Below, one piece after another: positions 1 through 7,811 of a stretch of DNA of 64,000 nucleotides (within the stretch, counting starts at the first letter, position 1; every line of letters begins with the position of its first letter). The position numbers and the translations under genes were made by a program. Source of the DNA: Lysobacterales bacterium (GTDB lineage Bacteria > Pseudomonadota > Gammaproteobacteria > Xanthomonadales > Ahniellaceae); contig JADKHK010000013.1 of the NCBI GenBank assembly GCA_016721845.1, positions 1,532,501-1,596,500 on the forward strand. The letters run 5' to 3'. Under the pieces are notes generated by a model. The model was not told where the DNA came from, made no database searches, and was given only the letters and a program-made list of their open reading frames with translations.

Positions 1-422
1 ACCATGTCCGCCTTGTTCAGGAAGACCACGATGTACGGCACGCCGACCTGACGCGCCAGCAGAATGTGCTCGCGCGTCTGCGGCATCGGGCCGTCCGCGG
101 CCGAGCACACCAGAATCGCACCGTCCATCTGCGCCGCACCCGTGATCATGTTCTTCACGTAGTCGGCATGGCCCGGGCAATCCACGTGCGCGTAATGGCG
201 GTTCGGCGATTCGTATTCCACGTGCGCCGTCGAGATCGTGATCCCGCGCGCCTTCTCTTCCGGCGCCGCGTCGATCTGGTCGTATGCCTTGAACTCGCCA
301 CCAAAACGCTCCGCGCCGATCTTCGTCAGCGCCGCCGTCAGCGTCGTCTTGCCGTGATCCACGTGACCAATCGTCCCCACGTTCACGTGCGGCTTGGTGC
401 GTTCGAATTTACCCTTTGCCAT
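1..422 (-). CDS. tuf: Elongation factor Tu, N-terminal part (cut by window start)
   Basis: EF-Tu carries aminoacyl-tRNA to the ribosome as a GTP complex. The visible 140 residues begin MAKGKFERTKPHVNVGTIGH. They contain the P-loop GHVDHGKT, the switch I threonine region (RGITISTAHVEYE), the DCPGHADY switch II motif and the NKAD base-recognition motif at the window edge. The start at 422 is fixed by the invariant MA(K) N-terminus. The remaining roughly 256 residues lie outside the window. Three tRNA genes on the same strand lie just upstream, as in the Escherichia coli tyrU-glyT-thrT-tufB unit, so co-transcription is likely. High confidence in identity; which tuf copy this is cannot be told. 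Confidence 0.97.
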   Translation of the reverse strand, partial: MAKGKFERTKPHVNVGTIGHVDHGKTTLTAALTKIGAERFGGEFKAYDQIDAAPEEKARGITISTAHVEYESPNRHYAHVDCPGHADYVKNMITGAAQMDGAILVCSAADGPMPQTREHILLARQVGVPYIVVFLNKADM

Positions 423-461
423 TGCGGACTCCGGTCAATCAGTTTGGTGGTTGGAAGAATG

Positions 462-537
<76 letters not shown>

Positions 538-570
538 GAAGCAAATTGTGTTCGTGCGAGCAGCCGCCAA

Positions 571-644
571 TGGAGCGGGAGACGGGAATCGAACCCGCGC
601 TAGTAGCTTGGAAGGCTACAGTTCTACCATTGAACTACTCCCGC
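571..644 (-). tRNA. glyT: tRNA-Gly (anticodon TCC)
   Basis: The reverse strand gives a 74-base cloverleaf including the encoded CCA (571-573). The acceptor begins GCGGGAG and the anticodon loop CTTCCAA carries TCC. It is the middle member of the Tyr-Gly-Thr cluster ahead of tuf. Confidence 0.95.
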
Positions 645-695
645 TTCGGCGCAGTGTTGCCACTGCCCCAGTCGATCCGCCGGTAACGGTCCGAC

Positions 696-781
696 TGGTG
701 GAGGAAGGTGGATTCGAACCACCGAAGGCATGAGCCAACTGATTTACAGTCAGTCCCCTTTGGCCGCTTGGGTATTCCTCC
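696..781 (-). tRNA. tyrU: tRNA-Tyr (anticodon GTA)
   Basis: The reverse strand forms an 86-base class II tRNA with a long variable arm and encoded CCA (696-698). The acceptor begins GGAGGAA and the anticodon loop CTGTAAA carries GTA. It is the promoter-proximal member of the tRNA-tuf unit. Confidence 0.95.
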
Positions 782-842
782 AGCGAACGAGCCCGGCATT
801 CTGACGGCGGGAAGCACCCGCGTCAACGGGGCGCAACGACAA

Positions 843-848
843 ATTATC
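843..848 (-). promoter_or_regulatory. Candidate -10 element for the tRNA-tuf unit
   Basis: The reverse strand reads GATAAT, followed after a few bases by a GC-rich stretch (GCGCCCC), about 60 bases before tRNA-Tyr. A GC-rich discriminator is typical of stable RNA promoters. No good -35 hexamer is visible, and the element sits just past the ychF stop, so this is tentative. Confidence 0.3.
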
Positions 849-868
849 CGGGCGTCGCGGCTGTCCGT

Positions 869-1960
869 TCAGACATTGAAGCGGAAATGCAGGACATCGC
901 CTTCCTTGACGATGTAATCCTTGCCTTCGAGGCGCAGCTTCCCGACCTGCTTCGCACCCGCCTCGCCCTTGAACTCGATGTAGTCCGAATAGGCAATGGT
1001 TTCAGCGCGGATGAAGCCCTTCTCGAAATCGGTGTGGATCACGCCCGCAGCCTGCGGCGCGGTGAATCCCGCCTTGATGGTCCAGGCCCGGACTTCCTTT
1101 TCGCCGGCGGTGAAATAGGTTTGCAGACCCAGCAGCTTGTAGCCGGCGCGAATGACGCGGTTCAGGCCCGGCTCGTCCAGACCCATGTCGGCCAGGAAGG
1201 CGTGTTTGTCGGCGTCATCGAGTTGCGACAGTTCTTCCTCGATCGCGGCACAGACCGGAACGACCTCCGCACCCTCGGTCGCGGCACGGGCGCGCACGGC
1301 GTCGAGGAACGGGTTGTTGCTGAAGCCGTCTTCCTTGACGTTGGCGACATACATCACCGGCTTCAGGGTGAGCAGGAACAGGTCGCGGATGGCGGCTTTG
1401 TCTTCGTTCGACAGTCCCGCGCTGCGCGCCGACTTGCCGGTGTTCAGGTGATCACGCACGCGCGTGAGCACCTCCTTTTTCACGATCGCGTCCTTATCGT
1501 TGGCTTTTGCCATCTTTTCAGCGCGGTTCAAGGCTTTTTCGACGGAATCGAGATCGGCCAGCGCAAGCTCGGTGTCGATCGTGTCGATGTCGTCCAGCGG
1601 ATCGATGCGACCGGCAACGTGGACGATGTCGGTGTGCTCGAAACAGCGCACGACATGGGCGATCGCATCGACTTCGCGAATGTGCGCCAGGAATTTGTTG
1701 CCCAGACCTTCGCCCGAGGCCGCACCCTTGACCAGTCCGGCGATGTCGACGAATTCGATCAGGGTCGGGATGATCTTGAGTGGCTTGGCGATCGACGACA
1801 GCGCCTGCAGACGCTCGTCCGGCACCGGCACGACGCCGATGTTCGGGTCGATGGTGCAGAACGGAAAATTCGCCGCCGGAATGCCGGCCTTGGTCAAGGC
1901 ATTGAACAGCGTCGATTTTCCGACGTTCGGCAAGCCCACGATGCCGCACTTGATACCCAT
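869..1960 (-). CDS. ychF: Ribosome-associated ATPase/GTPase YchF (OLA1 family)
   Basis: Obg-like P-loop NTPase of 363 residues, the family's usual length. The P-loop GLPNVGKS is at residues 9-16, and DIAG (G3) at 72-75. At 207-210 NVKE replaces the normal NKxD guanine-specificity motif; this is the hallmark of YchF/OLA1, which prefers ATP. The last ~85 residues form the TGS domain ending in HFRFNV. The family acts in translation and stress control on ribosomes. It follows pth by 26 bases on the same strand, the common gammaproteobacterial pairing. The start at 1960 gives the conserved MGIKCGIVGLPNVG N-terminus. Confidence 0.96.
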   Translation of the reverse strand: MGIKCGIVGLPNVGKSTLFNALTKAGIPAANFPFCTIDPNIGVVPVPDERLQALSSIAKPLKIIPTLIEFVDIAGLVKGAASGEGLGNKFLAHIREVDAIAHVVRCFEHTDIVHVAGRIDPLDDIDTIDTELALADLDSVEKALNRAEKMAKANDKDAIVKKEVLTRVRDHLNTGKSARSAGLSNEDKAAIRDLFLLTLKPVMYVANVKEDGFSNNPFLDAVRARAATEGAEVVPVCAAIEEELSQLDDADKHAFLADMGLDEPGLNRVIRAGYKLLGLQTYFTAGEKEVRAWTIKAGFTAPQAAGVIHTDFEKGFIRAETIAYSDYIEFKGEAGAKQVGKLRLEGKDYIVKEGDVLHFRFNV

Positions 1961-1986
1961 GGTGATTCCTTGTTGATTCGATTTGA

Positions 1987-2604
1987 TTACTGCGGCGGGC
2001 GTGTGCCGGTCGATGGCCGCGCAGCGCCCACGGGCGTATGCAGCAACTTCATCGCACCATTCAGGTCGCCGGCAACCGCCTGCGGCAAAACTTGCAGACC
2101 GCGCGCGACGGCGTCGCGGATCGCCAATTCATCATCACGACCAGGACGCCCGAGCACCCAGTTCGTGACTTCGTGCTTGTCGCCGGGATGGCCGATGCCC
2201 AATCGCAGTCGGTGGAACTTGCCGTGGCCAAGCGCGGCGATCAAGTCGCGCAGGCCGTTCTGGCCGCCGTGGCCGCCATCGAACTTGAGGCGCGCGGCGC
2301 CGGGTGGCAAATCCAGTTCGTCATGCGCGACCAGGCATTCTTCCGGTTCAATTTTGTAGTATCGCAGCGCCGCCGATACCGACTGACCGCTGCGATTCAT
2401 GAAGGTGGTCGGCTTCAGCAGCCAGACCGACTGCCCCGCCAACTCCGCCTTGGCGGTTTCGGCCAGCAGTTTGCCGTCCACGCCGAAGCGCGCGCCGAGC
2501 GACTCCGCCAGCGCGTCCAAAAACCAGAACCCGGCGTTGTGCCGGGTTCGGGAATAGTCGGCCCCGGGGTTGCCGAGACCGACGATCAGGCGCAATGCCG
2601 TCAT
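1987..2604 (-). CDS. pth: Peptidyl-tRNA hydrolase
   Basis: Frees tRNA from peptidyl-tRNA that dropped off the ribosome. It has 205 residues; the E. coli enzyme has 194. Substrate and catalytic residues are in place: N12 (GNPG), H22 (TRHNAG), the FMN loop near 68-70, and D95 in VAHDELDLPPG. An upstream in-frame ATG exists at 2622, but AAGGAG lies seven bases before the ATG at 2604, inside that extension, and homologues begin near MTxxRLIVGLGNPG, so 2604 is chosen. It sits between rplY and ychF in the conserved order. Confidence 0.95.
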   Translation of the reverse strand: MTALRLIVGLGNPGADYSRTRHNAGFWFLDALAESLGARFGVDGKLLAETAKAELAGQSVWLLKPTTFMNRSGQSVSAALRYYKIEPEECLVAHDELDLPPGAARLKFDGGHGGQNGLRDLIAALGHGKFHRLRLGIGHPGDKHEVTNWVLGRPGRDDELAIRDAVARGLQVLPQAVAGDLNGAMKLLHTPVGAARPSTGTRPPQ

Positions 2605-2661
2605 TGGAAGCTCCTTGTGCATCGACGAACGGGCACGACACCCGTTCGCGACGCATCCGGA

Positions 2662-3426
2662 TTACTTCTTCTTCGCCGGAGCCGCCTTGGCCGGGGCTGC
2701 GCCCTTGGCCGCAGCGCCACCCTTGGCCGGTGCCGCACCCTTCGCTGCAGCCGCACCCTTGGCCGGGGCTGCGCCCTTGGCCGGAGCCGCGACCTTGCTT
2801 GCCGGCACGTCGGCCGCGGCGCCGTCCGCCGTCGCCTCGACTTCGGCCTTCTGCATGCGCGCGATGACCAGCGCCAGATCATGCTCCTTGCCCAGCTTCA
2901 ACGCCGGAATCTCGATGTCGGCACCGAGCTTCAGGCTCGACATGTGCACGATGTCGCCGACTTCGAGCGTCGACAAGTCGACTTCGATGAACTCCGGGAT
3001 GTGCTTCGGCAGGCAGTAGATCTCGACTTCGTTCAGTTCGTGGGTAATGACGACACCCACGGTCTTGCCGGCGGGCGACTTTTCCTGGTTCAGGAAGTGC
3101 AGCGGCACCGACAGACGCAGCTTCTCGGTTTCCGAGACGCGCTGGAAATCGAGATGCATGAGGATGGTCTTGAACGGATGGCGCTGGATGTCGCGCAGCA
3201 GGACCTTCTGGACCTTGCCGTCGAGATTCAGCTGCAGCACCGACGAATAGAACCACTCGTTCTGCGCCAGCAACTGGGTGCTGATCTGTTCGAGCTGGAT
3301 GTTCTGCGGCGCCTGCTTGGCGCCGTACAGCACCGCGGGGATCTTGCCGGCGTGACGCAGGCGGCGGCTCGCACCCTTGCCCTCGACACCACGCGATTCG
3401 GCCTTGATTTCTTGTTTGTTTGCCAT
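2662..3426 (-). CDS. rplY: Large ribosomal subunit protein bL25 (CTC type) with basic low-complexity tail
   Basis: 5S rRNA-binding protein. Residues 1 to about 95 form the L25 beta-barrel domain (GxxASRRLRHAGKIPAVLYG motif near 18-36), and about 100-190 the CTC/TL5 C-terminal domain. The last ~45 residues are repeats of PAKGAA/AAKGAA ending in KKK. Long-form bL25 is common in proteobacteria, and the Ala/Lys/Pro tail resembles those of xanthomonads. At 254 residues it is much longer than the 94-residue E. coli protein. It lies 86 bases after prs; the gap holds a hairpin with a T-run, so it may have its own leader or promoter. Confidence 0.95.
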   Translation of the reverse strand: MANKQEIKAESRGVEGKGASRRLRHAGKIPAVLYGAKQAPQNIQLEQISTQLLAQNEWFYSSVLQLNLDGKVQKVLLRDIQRHPFKTILMHLDFQRVSETEKLRLSVPLHFLNQEKSPAGKTVGVVITHELNEVEIYCLPKHIPEFIEVDLSTLEVGDIVHMSSLKLGADIEIPALKLGKEHDLALVIARMQKAEVEATADGAAADVPASKVAAPAKGAAPAKGAAAAKGAAPAKGGAAAKGAAPAKAAPAKKK

Positions 3427-3444
3427 GTGATTGACTCTATTGGG

Positions 3445-3464
3445 AAAAACCCACCTCGCGGTGG
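3445..3464 (-). terminator. Hairpin plus T-run between prs and rplY
   Basis: On the reverse strand CCACC-GCGA-GGTGG is followed by GTTTTT. This has the shape of a Rho-independent terminator, or of an attenuator ahead of rplY, since the T-run ends only 18 bases before the rplY start. A second inverted repeat (GCTCCGC at 3470-3476, GCGGAGC at 3485-3491) lies just upstream on that strand. Confidence 0.55.
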
Positions 3465-3512
3465 AAGGTGCTCCGCCGCGACCAGCGGAGCGGAAACGTC
3501 AGTGCGCCTGCA

Positions 3513-4469
3513 TCAATCGATGTAGAGCGAGCTGACCGACTCGCCGAAACTGATGCGTCGCATCGTTTCGGCCAGCAATTCGGCGACGGACAACTGGCGA
3601 ATGCGCGCGCAGCCCCGGGCCGCCTCGGCGAGCGGGATCGTGTCGGTCACGACCAGCTCGTCCATGGCGGAATTCTGGATGTTCGCGATCGCCGGACCCG
3701 ACAGCACCGGGTGCGTGCAATACGCGACCACTTTCGATGCGCCGCGCTGCTTCAACGCAGCGGCCGCGGCGCAGAGCGTGCCGGCGGTATCGACGATGTC
3801 GTCCACCAGCACGCAGGTCTTGCCTTCGACGTCGCCGATGATGTTCATCACCGTCGCCTCGTTCGGACGCGGGCGGCGCTTGTCGATGATCGCGAGGTCG
3901 GCGTCATCGAGGCGCTTCGCGATCGCACGGGCGCGCACCACGCCGCCGACGTCCGGCGAGACCACGACGATGTTCTTCGTGCCGTGGTTGCGCCACACGT
4001 CGCCGAGCAGCACCGGCGAGGCGTAGACGTTATCGAGCGGGATGTCGAAGAAACCCTGGATCTGGTCGGCGTGCACGTCCACCGTCAGCACGCGATCGCA
4101 ACCCACGGCCTGGATCATCTTCGCGGCCACCTTGGCCGTGATCGGCACGCGCGCCGAGCGCGGGCGGCGATCCTGGCGGGCATAGCCGAAATACGGCACG
4201 ACTGCCGTCACCGACGCCACCGAAGCGCGCTTGAGCGCATCGACCAGCACCAGCAACTCCATGAAATTCTCGGCCGTCGGGGCGCACGTCGGCTGAATGA
4301 CGAACACCTCCTGGCGACGCACGTTTTCCTCGATCTCGACCTGGACTTCGCCATCCGAGAACTTGCCGACCAGCGCCTTGCCGAGCGGGACGCCGAGCTG
4401 CTTGCACACCGACAGCGCCAGCGTACGGTGGGCATTGCCGGCAAATACGAGGATTCCATCGGTCTTCAT
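3513..4469 (-). CDS. prs: Ribose-phosphate pyrophosphokinase (PRPP synthetase)
   Basis: Makes PRPP from ribose 5-phosphate and ATP for nucleotide, His and Trp synthesis. The length of 318 residues matches class I enzymes. Seen: the flexible RRQEVFVIQP loop at 51-60, ARQDRR at 97-102, the metal and catalytic segment VDVHADQIQGFF at 130-141, and the PRPP loop VDDIVDTAGT at 222-231. The start gives the family-typical N-terminus (GILVFAGNAHxxLA). It lies downstream of ispE and tRNA-Gln on the same strand. Confidence 0.96.
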   Translation of the reverse strand: MKTDGILVFAGNAHRTLALSVCKQLGVPLGKALVGKFSDGEVQVEIEENVRRQEVFVIQPTCAPTAENFMELLVLVDALKRASVASVTAVVPYFGYARQDRRPRSARVPITAKVAAKMIQAVGCDRVLTVDVHADQIQGFFDIPLDNVYASPVLLGDVWRNHGTKNIVVVSPDVGGVVRARAIAKRLDDADLAIIDKRRPRPNEATVMNIIGDVEGKTCVLVDDIVDTAGTLCAAAAALKQRGASKVVAYCTHPVLSGPAIANIQNSAMDELVVTDTIPLAEAARGCARIRQLSVAELLAETMRRISFGESVSSLYID

Positions 4470-4552
4470 CGTTCACCCGTCGCGGCGGACCGCGCGTCAT
4501 GATCAGGAAGCATCCTCGGCCAGCACCACGACGCCCACGCTACGGGGCGAAA

Positions 4553-4628
4553 TGGCTGGGACGGAAGGACTCGAACCTTCGAATGCGGGAATCAAAATCC
4601 CGTGCCTTACCGACTTGGCGACGTCCCA
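4553..4628 (-). tRNA. tRNA-Gln (anticodon TTG)
   Basis: The reverse strand gives a 76-base tRNA with encoded CCA (4553-4555). The acceptor begins TGGGACG, the anticodon arm CGGGA-TTTTGAT-TCCCG carries TTG, and the T arm has GGTTCGAGTC. It lies between ispE and prs, a position conserved in several gammaproteobacteria, and is probably processed from a polycistronic transcript. Confidence 0.94.
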
Positions 4629-4644
4629 ACGCGAAACCGAACTC

Positions 4645-5517
4645 TCAGCCGGCGCGGCCCGCGCGGTAGGCCGAAACGGCATCCGCAAGCGGCGACTGCA
4701 CCAACCCGCGCACCTTGTAGGCACGCCATTGCACCGGACAACCCGCCACGACCGCGTCGGCCTGCGCCTCGTCGGCCATCGCCGCGAACACGCAGGAACC
4801 GCTGCCGCTCATCCGTGCCGGCGCATGACCCGAAAGCCAGCGCAGCGCCGAATCCACCTCACGGTGGCGCGCACGCACGACCGGTTCCAGGTCATTGCGT
4901 GTCGGATCATCCGAAACGAAGCGCGCGATTGTGGTTGCCGGCGTGTCCCGTGTCAATTCAGGCGCGGCAAATATCTGCGGCGTTGCAACATGCACCAACG
5001 GATGCACGACGACAAAACATTGTTCCGGCAGATCAATCGCTTGCAGCTGTTCGCCAATGCCTTCGGCCCAGGCATTGCGCTGGCGCACAAAGACCGGCAC
5101 ATCAGCACCCAGTTGCAGGCCGATCGCCGCCAATTCGCCGACATTCAATCCTGTTTCCCAGATTTCATTGAGCGCGACCAAGACCGTCGCAGCATCAGAA
5201 CTGCCGCCGCCCAGTCCGCCACCGATCGGGATGCGCTTGTCGAGCCCGATGTCGGCGCCGAAGCGACTACCCGTCACCCGCTGCAATGTGCGCGCGGCAC
5301 GCACACCGAGATCGTCTTCGGCAGCAACGCCGGGCAAGGGCGAGACACGGCAAATCTCGCCATCGGCACGCGCCGACAGCGTGATCGTGTCGATCAGGTC
5401 GATGAACTGGAACACCGTCTGCAGCAGGTGATAGCCGTCGGTACGGCGACCGACGACGTGCAGGAACAGGTTCAGCTTGGCCGGCGCCGGCCAGAGGCTG
5501 GCACCGGTCAGGGTCAC
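4645..5517 (-). CDS. ispE: 4-diphosphocytidyl-2-C-methyl-D-erythritol kinase
   Basis: GHMP-family kinase of the MEP (non-mevalonate) isoprenoid pathway; phosphorylates the 2-hydroxyl of CDP-ME. It has 290 residues, the normal length. K14 lies in APAKLNLFLHVVGRR, the glycine-rich ATP loop PIGGGLGGGSSDAA is at 97-110, and D139 in LGADVPVF fits the catalytic aspartate. A late ARMSGSGSCVFA motif matches GHMP motif 3. Its ATG overlaps the lolB stop (ATGA), so translation is coupled. Confidence 0.96.
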   Translation of the reverse strand: MTLTGASLWPAPAKLNLFLHVVGRRTDGYHLLQTVFQFIDLIDTITLSARADGEICRVSPLPGVAAEDDLGVRAARTLQRVTGSRFGADIGLDKRIPIGGGLGGGSSDAATVLVALNEIWETGLNVGELAAIGLQLGADVPVFVRQRNAWAEGIGEQLQAIDLPEQCFVVVHPLVHVATPQIFAAPELTRDTPATTIARFVSDDPTRNDLEPVVRARHREVDSALRWLSGHAPARMSGSGSCVFAAMADEAQADAVVAGCPVQWRAYKVRGLVQSPLADAVSAYRAGRAG

Positions 5518-6068
5518 GGCAGAACCACCCAGGACTTGATCGCCAGCCGCACTTGGTAAGGCGGCTTGCGGGCACTGATGCGGGTCGGCCGGCCATCGCG
5601 AAAGTCGCGATAGCTGATGGCCCAGCCATCTTCACTGAATCCGCTGATCTGGCCGTCTTCGTCGCGTATCACGCTGATATCAGCGCTCATCGGACGACCT
5701 TGCAGCCAATCGCGCAGTGCCGCTACTGGCAAGTGCCAGCCGAGCTCGCGTTCAAGCAGCACTTCCGGCGAATCTGCCGTCAACGGATAAGTGCGCAGGC
5801 CCTCCAGCGTGCACAAGGCGTCATCGCCGGACAGGCGCCAGCTCTGGCCGCTGATCGGTGCTCGCAGCTGGATCATGTAATACGCGCCATCCTGCTCCCA
5901 GGTCACCGTGCCACTGCCGCTGTCGCGCCCGTCCGATACCGCAAGCCGGCCTTCGAGCCGCCAATGGGCGGCGTCGCCCACGCTGTCGATGGTGCCGCGC
6001 CGTACGCCGCAGCCGCTCAGCAACAACGCCACCAGGACCAGCACGCCGATTCGCCAGGCCGTCCTCAT
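5514..6068 (-). CDS. lolB: Outer-membrane lipoprotein receptor LolB
   Basis: Receives lipoproteins from LolA and inserts them in the outer membrane. It has 184 residues. The start at 6068 gives a lipoprotein signal (MRTAWRIG then a hydrophobic run) ending in the lipobox LLLSGC. Conserved LolB features follow: WxLxGRLAVSDGRDSGSGTVTWEQ in the first half and LRDWLQGRP near the middle. A longer open frame upstream would put 35 hydrophilic residues before the signal peptide and overlap the previous gene, so it is rejected. It shares ATGA with the upstream TPR gene and with ispE. Confidence 0.93.
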   Translation of the reverse strand: MRTAWRIGVLVLVALLLSGCGVRRGTIDSVGDAAHWRLEGRLAVSDGRDSGSGTVTWEQDGAYYMIQLRAPISGQSWRLSGDDALCTLEGLRTYPLTADSPEVLLERELGWHLPVAALRDWLQGRPMSADISVIRDEDGQISGFSEDGWAISYRDFRDGRPTRISARKPPYQVRLAIKSWVVLP

Positions 6069-7768
6069 GGCAGCAACCGGCGCATCGTTTCGCGCAGGGT
6101 GCGGTGTTCCGGGTCGCGTGCCGCCGCCTCGGTCCAGATCTTCCGGGCGGCGTCGTGCTCGCCCTTTTTCCACAGCACTTCGCCGAGGTGCGCAGCGACC
6201 TCGGGATCGTCGAGCCGGGCATGCGCAGCACGCAGTTTCTCCAGCGCAGCATCGAGATCGCCCCGCCGATACGCGAGCCAGCCGAGACTGTCGAGCAAGG
6301 CCGCGCTGTCCGGGCTGATGCGTTCGGCACGCGCCAGCAGCGCGGCAGCTTCGTCGAGCTGACGGTTTGCGTCGACCAGCGAATAACCGAGCGCATTCAG
6401 GGCGTCGGCATCGTTCGGATCGAGTTCGATCATGCGCCGCAGGTCGCGCTCCATGTCGTCGTCGCGACCGGCCTCGGCCAGCATCAGCGCACGGGCGTAC
6501 ATCAGTTCGCCATCGTCCGGCAGCATGCGCAGACCGGCATCGAAGACCGCCACCGCCGCCGCGGCATCGTTCGCTTTCTGGCGCACCTCGCCTTCGAGCA
6601 GATAGCTGCGCACCAGATCATCGCGACCCAGGGTTCCGCTGGCGCGCAGTTCGGCGATGGTCGCGAGGGCCACGGAGGCGTCACCGGCCGCAAAGCGCAG
6701 CGTCGCGATGCGCAACTGCGCCGCAGCATGACTCACGCCTTCGGGCACGTCGCGATACCAGCGCTCGGCCTCGGCATCGAGCTCGACCAGTTCGGCAACG
6801 TTGCCCAGCAGCATCAGCCGCTGCGGCGGATGTGGTTCCGGCAAGGCGGCCAGATGCCGATAGGCGGCGCGCATCACGGCCGGATCGTCGGCCCGCGATG
6901 CATAGGCGATCTCGGCGGTGACCGACTCATCCGTCGCCGGATCGATCCCGGCCACGACGCCCGCCGCTTTTGCCGCGTCACCGGCAGCGTTGTAGGCATG
7001 CGCCAGCGAGAGTCGGATCAGCGCCGACTTCCCGTCCAGCGCCAGCGCCTGCTCGAGATCGGGCACGGCCGCCGCCGGGTCGCGTTCGCGCAACAGTGCG
7101 GCGCGCAGGGTGAACACACGGGCATCGCGCGGGAATCGCTGCGTCGCCAGATCCGCCAGTCGCATCGCGACCTCCGGCGCACGGCGGTCGCGGGCGAACG
7201 CGGCCCAATGCATCCAGTCTTCGGCATCGGTGCTGCGCGTCACACGCAGCTCGACAAACGGCAGGACGCGCTCGGTCGGCGTGACCCAGCGCAAGGCCTC
7301 GGCAAGTCGGCGACGAGCATCCGCAGCATCACCGAGCGCATCGGCGGCCGTGTGCGCCGCCGCGCTGTCGCCGCTGGCGAGCGCCACCGCGGCGACGTAG
7401 GCCTGGCCCGCGGGTTCGTTCGGAGCCAATGTCCGCCAACGCGCGAGCAAGGCCTGTGCCGCCACGCGCCGTCCCGCGAACAGGGCCGAGCGCAAGGCGC
7501 TCAGGCTCTGCTTCGGGTCGTCGCTGAGCATCGCGGCCTTGGCCAGACGCTCGGCCGCGGCATCGCGGTCGCCGCCCTGCAGCGCATATTCAGCCTGGAA
7601 CCGCTCGAACAGCGCGAGATCATCGGCCATCAGGTTCGGCGCGGGCGGATGTCCGGGCCGCGCCACGGGCGCGGCAGCACACGCCGCGAGCACCACGCAG
7701 ATGATTCCCGTCAAGCCGGCGTGCATTGCTGCACGATAGGCTTGTCGCAATCCGTTCTTGCCCATCAT
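6065..7768 (-). CDS. Tetratricopeptide-repeat lipoprotein upstream of lolB
   Basis: 567 residues. The start at 7768 (ATG ATG) is chosen because it precedes a lipoprotein signal ending VVLAACAAAP; the ATG at 7726 is an alternative. Much of the protein is helical TPR-like repeats, clearest in the last 200 residues (LDPNDADALNALGYSL, SPDSAALLDSLGWLAYRRGD, DPEVAAHLGEVLWKKGEHDAA). The same TPR gene precedes lolB in Pseudomonas and relatives; its role there is poorly defined, perhaps as a scaffold at the outer membrane. It diverges from hemA with only 43 bases between start codons, so their promoters overlap. Confidence 0.85.
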   Translation of the reverse strand: MMGKNGLRQAYRAAMHAGLTGIICVVLAACAAAPVARPGHPPAPNLMADDLALFERFQAEYALQGGDRDAAAERLAKAAMLSDDPKQSLSALRSALFAGRRVAAQALLARWRTLAPNEPAGQAYVAAVALASGDSAAAHTAADALGDAADARRRLAEALRWVTPTERVLPFVELRVTRSTDAEDWMHWAAFARDRRAPEVAMRLADLATQRFPRDARVFTLRAALLRERDPAAAVPDLEQALALDGKSALIRLSLAHAYNAAGDAAKAAGVVAGIDPATDESVTAEIAYASRADDPAVMRAAYRHLAALPEPHPPQRLMLLGNVAELVELDAEAERWYRDVPEGVSHAAAQLRIATLRFAAGDASVALATIAELRASGTLGRDDLVRSYLLEGEVRQKANDAAAAVAVFDAGLRMLPDDGELMYARALMLAEAGRDDDMERDLRRMIELDPNDADALNALGYSLVDANRQLDEAAALLARAERISPDSAALLDSLGWLAYRRGDLDAALEKLRAAHARLDDPEVAAHLGEVLWKKGEHDAARKIWTEAAARDPEHRTLRETMRRLLP

Positions 7769-7811
7769 GGGCCTGACACCGACAATTCGCATCCGCCAAT
7801 CTTCGCATGAC

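Noticed and set aside
2605..2622. Six-residue N-terminal extension of Pth starting at 2622
   Set aside because: It contains the AAGGAG ribosome site for the ATG at 2604, which fits homologues.
5858..7810. 650-codon plus-strand frame opposite the TPR gene
   Set aside because: Antisense shadow of the TPR/lolB region.
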